A DNA stretch of 7,164 bases, taken from assembly GCA_946631345.1 (NCBI GenBank), contig CAMPAA010000165.1:1-7164 (forward strand). Direction: 5' to 3'. Source of the stretch: an uncultured Verrucomicrobiota bacterium (GTDB lineage Bacteria > Verrucomicrobiota > Kiritimatiellia > RFP12 > UBA1067). Within the stretch, counting starts at the first letter, position 1; each line of letters opens with the position of its first letter. A program made the position numbers and the translations under genes. Below the pieces are notes generated by a model that ran no database searches, was not told where the DNA came from, and saw only the letters and a program-made list of their open reading frames with translations. Below are positions 4,725 to 7,164 of this stretch, in pieces.

Positions 4725-7164
4725 ATGAACAAGAGAATGGAAGCGGCATGGCCCGCGCTTTCGCGCAGGGCGTTCTTCGGTCAGGCCACGGCGGCGACAG
4801 TGCTTACGGCGGCGGGTTGCGCACGGACGCGCGGGAGCGCGACCCTCCCGGGCGGCGAACCGCGCCTCAGGGTCGGCGTGCTGTCCGACATCCATCTGCT
4901 CCTGCAGAAGGACTCCATGCACAGCGACGTCTATTTCGAGAAGGCGCTTCGCTGGTACGATGCGCAGAATGCCGACGCCGTGCTTCTCTGCGGCGACATC
5001 GCCGACTGCGGGCTTGTTTCCGAGCTTGAATACGCAGCCGCGATCTGGTATCGCGTGTTTCCCGGCGGCAAACGTTCCGACGGCCAGCCGATAGAGCAGC
5101 TCTTCCATCTCGGTGACCACGACTTCGGCGGCTTCGCGCACAAGTATTCGTGGGCGAAATCAACGTCGATAGACCCCGACGCGCCGAACCATGCGCTCGT
5201 GAACGAGGACATCGCCGCGATCTGGGAGCGCCTGTTCCACGAGAAGTGGGCGCCGATTCAGGTCAAGAACGTCAAGGGCTACACATTCGTCCTGGCGCAC
5301 CATCCGCGCAACATGGCGAAGGGAACGGCGATTCCCGGGCTTGCCGAGGCGCTGGCGGCGGCAAACCCCGATCCGTCGAAGCCGTTCTTCTACTCAATGC
5401 ACCGCCCTGTGCACGGCACGCTCCCGGAATGGGACCCGAAGGAGTTCGTCGCCGACGCCAACCACAAGGCGCTCGCCAAGTATCCAAACGTGATGGCCTT
5501 CTTTGGGCACGCCCACCTGAACTGCGCCGACGAACTGTGCATATGGCAGGGCGAATACACCGCAGTCAACGTGCCCTCCACAAGCTACTGCGGCACGCGC
5601 GGAGGGCGCGAGAACTCTTTTGCTCCCGGCAACAGGGCCGACAAGGCGCGTCCGCAGCTGATGGACCGCGTGGACTGTACCTCGTCAAACCAGGCGCTTT
5701 TCATGACGGTCCATTCAGATAGGATCGTCCTTTCCCGGCGTGACGTGCGCCACGACAGCCCGATGGGAGCGGACTGGATCGTGCCTCTGCCAAGCTCGGA
5801 CGGTTCATGCACGGAAGCCTCGCGCAGGGCAAAATCCGTCGCGCCGGAGTTCCCTGCGGGCGCGGTCGCCTCTGTCTCGACGCGCATCGGAAAGAACCGC
5901 GCGAAGAAGTCCATGGCGCAGGTCGTGGTATCCTTCCCGCCCGCTCATTCTCGCGGAGCGCATCCGCGTGCGCTGGACTACGAGGTGACGGCAAGCGCGG
6001 AAGGGTTCAAGCTCGCCCGGCGCGTGTTTTCGTCCGGTGCGTACTGGAGCGAGGATTTCGAGAAGGAGCCTTCCTCCTGCGTGTTCGGTAGGCACGAGCT
6101 GCCTCTCGACAGGCCGGTGACGTTCAGCGTGCGCCCGGCGAACGCTTTCGGCGTTCACGGGTGTCCGCTCCCGCCGGTCGCGTGGAGCGTGCGCGACGGA
6201 ACGCGCTGGTACCGCGGCATGCTGCACATGCACTCGCACTGGTCCGACGGACGCGCCCTGCCGGAGCAGTGCGTGGCCGCGTACAAGGACATCGGCTACG
6301 ACTTCATCGCCCTTTCCGACCACAACCGCTTCCAGGACGACCCCGACAAGTGGATGCCTGTCGGCAACGGCAAGGAGAAGGGCTGGCCGCCGAAGGTGGT
6401 GCATCCCGACTGCTTCAAGGCGTATGTCGCGCGTTTCGGCAAGGGCAACGTGCGCGAGCGGAACGGCAAGACGGAGGTGCGCCTCGCCACCTACACCGAG
6501 CTGAAGAAGATGTTCGACGAGCCGGAGAAGTTCCTGCTGCTGCCCGGCATTGAGATCACCACCGACACGAAGGCGACGGGGGTGACTTACGCCATGCACA
6601 TGAACGTGATCGGCATCGACGACATCATCGAGCGCGCGAAGAAGGCGAAGCTGATAGAGGGCTGCCCGAAGCACACGGTCGCATCCATCATCCGCGAGAC
6701 GCGCGAGATGAGCGAGGCGCTTGCAAAGAAGCGCGGGCAGGACTGCATCTGCATGGTCAACCATCCGAACTGGCTTTTGTACGACGTTGTCGCGCAGGAC
6801 ATCATCGACAACCCCGAGCTGCGCTACTTCGAGGTGTGCAGCAATGGTTCCGAGTGGCCCGTGCCGAAGGAATTGGACGGCGAGTGGTACCACGACCACA
6901 TCTGGGACGCGGTGCTCGCCCATCGCATGACGCACGGCCAGCAGCCGCTCTACGGTTTTGGATGCGACGACACGCACTTCTATCCCGGCAGCGGACTTGA
7001 GAACCCGTACACGTTCTGCGACGGATACATCATGGTGCGCGCAAAGGAGCTTACGCAGAAGGCGCTCTTCGAGGCGATCCGTCGCGGCGACTTCTATGCG
7101 TCATCCGAACTTGATCTGGAGGACGTGGCCTTCGACCGCGCGACCGGCACGCTCACGGTCGCTG
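4725..7164 (+). CDS. Tat-exported lipoprotein: metallophosphoesterase-PHP fusion (3' end missing)
   Basis: The frame is open from 4725 to the window edge, 813 codons without a stop, so the C-terminus is missing. Residues 1-32 combine a twin-arginine motif SRRAFF (R14, R15) and a lipobox LTAAGC (C32): exported folded and lipid-anchored. Residues about 48-345 form a calcineurin-like metallophosphoesterase: SDIH (D55, H57), GDIAD (D91), GDHD (D131-H132) where GNHD is usual, candidate His ligands H193 or H226, and GHAH (H262, H264). Residues about 419-487 look like a small beta-sandwich (Fn3-like). From about 497 a PHP domain follows: LHMHSHWSDG (H501, H503, D508), SDHN (D532, H533), PGIE (E610), H625, NHP (H680) and CDDTH (D748, H751), all metal-ligand positions of that family. 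Both domains hydrolyse phosphoesters, so two activities on one envelope substrate are likely; the substrate is unknown. An adjacent rhamnosidase suggests a phosphate-bearing glycan. The ATG is fixed by the -10 box 7 nt upstream and by the Tat motif. Confidence 0.93.
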   Translation, partial: MNKRMEAAWPALSRRAFFGQATAATVLTAAGCARTRGSATLPGGEPRLRVGVLSDIHLLLQKDSMHSDVYFEKALRWYDAQNADAVLLCGDIADCGLVSELEYAAAIWYRVFPGGKRSDGQPIEQLFHLGDHDFGGFAHKYSWAKSTSIDPDAPNHALVNEDIAAIWERLFHEKWAPIQVKNVKGYTFVLAHHPRNMAKGTAIPGLAEALAAANPDPSKPFFYSMHRPVHGTLPEWDPKEFVADANHKALAKYPNVMAFFGHAHLNCADELCIWQGEYTAVNVPSTSYCGTRGGRENSFAPGNRADKARPQLMDRVDCTSSNQALFMTVHSDRIVLSRRDVRHDSPMGADWIVPLPSSDGSCTEASRRAKSVAPEFPAGAVASVSTRIGKNRAKKSMAQVVVSFPPAHSRGAHPRALDYEVTASAEGFKLARRVFSSGAYWSEDFEKEPSSCVFGRHELPLDRPVTFSVRPANAFGVHGCPLPPVAWSVRDGTRWYRGMLHMHSHWSDGRALPEQCVAAYKDIGYDFIALSDHNRFQDDPDKWMPVGNGKEKGWPPKVVHPDCFKAYVARFGKGNVRERNGKTEVRLATYTELKKMFDEPEKFLLLPGIEITTDTKATGVTYAMHMNVIGIDDIIERAKKAKLIEGCPKHTVASIIRETREMSEALAKKRGQDCICMVNHPNWLLYDVVAQDIIDNPELRYFEVCSNGSEWPVPKELDGEWYHDHIWDAVLAHRMTHGQQPLYGFGCDDTHFYPGSGLENPYTFCDGYIMVRAKELTQKALFEAIRRGDFYASSELDLEDVAFDRATGTLTVA

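Noticed and set aside
5805..6977. Long antisense open frame opposite the PHP region
   Set aside because: The + strand frame contains all PHP metal-binding motifs in order. The antisense product is low-complexity Val/His/Arg/Leu sequence without motifs.

Overview
The window looks like a chromosomal segment of a GC-rich, polysaccharide-degrading bacterium of the PVC type (Kiritimatiellota, Lentisphaerota or Verrucomicrobiota). The placement is inferred from the gene mix (short exported GH78-like enzyme, Tat lipoprotein phosphoesterase, lone AAA_14/DUF4143 ATPase) and promoter style. No rRNA or other marker gene is present to confirm it.

Layout, all genes on the + strand. Positions 1-409 hold no convincing gene: the left edge has a partial 22-bp tandem repeat, followed by two strong palindromes (101-122 and 134-155), then an AT-rich stretch and a promoter (303-331) whose predicted leader can fold into two mutually exclusive hairpins. 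Positions 410-1786 encode a cytosolic AAA_14 + DUF4143 ATPase, lower in GC than its neighbours. Positions 1909-2838 encode an exported protein with about five degenerate propeller-like repeats. Positions 2905-4644 encode an exported GH78-like alpha-L-rhamnosidase. Positions 4725 to the right edge encode a very large exported lipoprotein joining a calcineurin-like metallophosphoesterase, a small beta-sandwich-like region and a PHP-type phosphoesterase. Its reading frame stays open for 813 codons and leaves the window.

How they may work together: the three downstream genes all carry export signals and could form an envelope or extracellular system acting on a rhamnose-containing, perhaps phosphate-substituted, glycan. 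The exported GH78-like enzyme would remove terminal rhamnose, the propeller protein could bind or process the glycan, and the lipoprotein would hydrolyse phosphoesters. This is inference from co-location only, because each gene has its own promoter-like signal and there is no overlapping operon.

Most notable: (1) two of the four genes have an extended -10 box (TGGTAYAMT) ending 7-8 nt before the ATG and no Shine-Dalgarno, so they are probably transcribed as leaderless mRNAs, while the other two have good Shine-Dalgarno sites; (2) the metallophosphoesterase-PHP fusion, in which the usual GNHD motif reads GDHD; (3) the switch-like leader before the ATPase gene.
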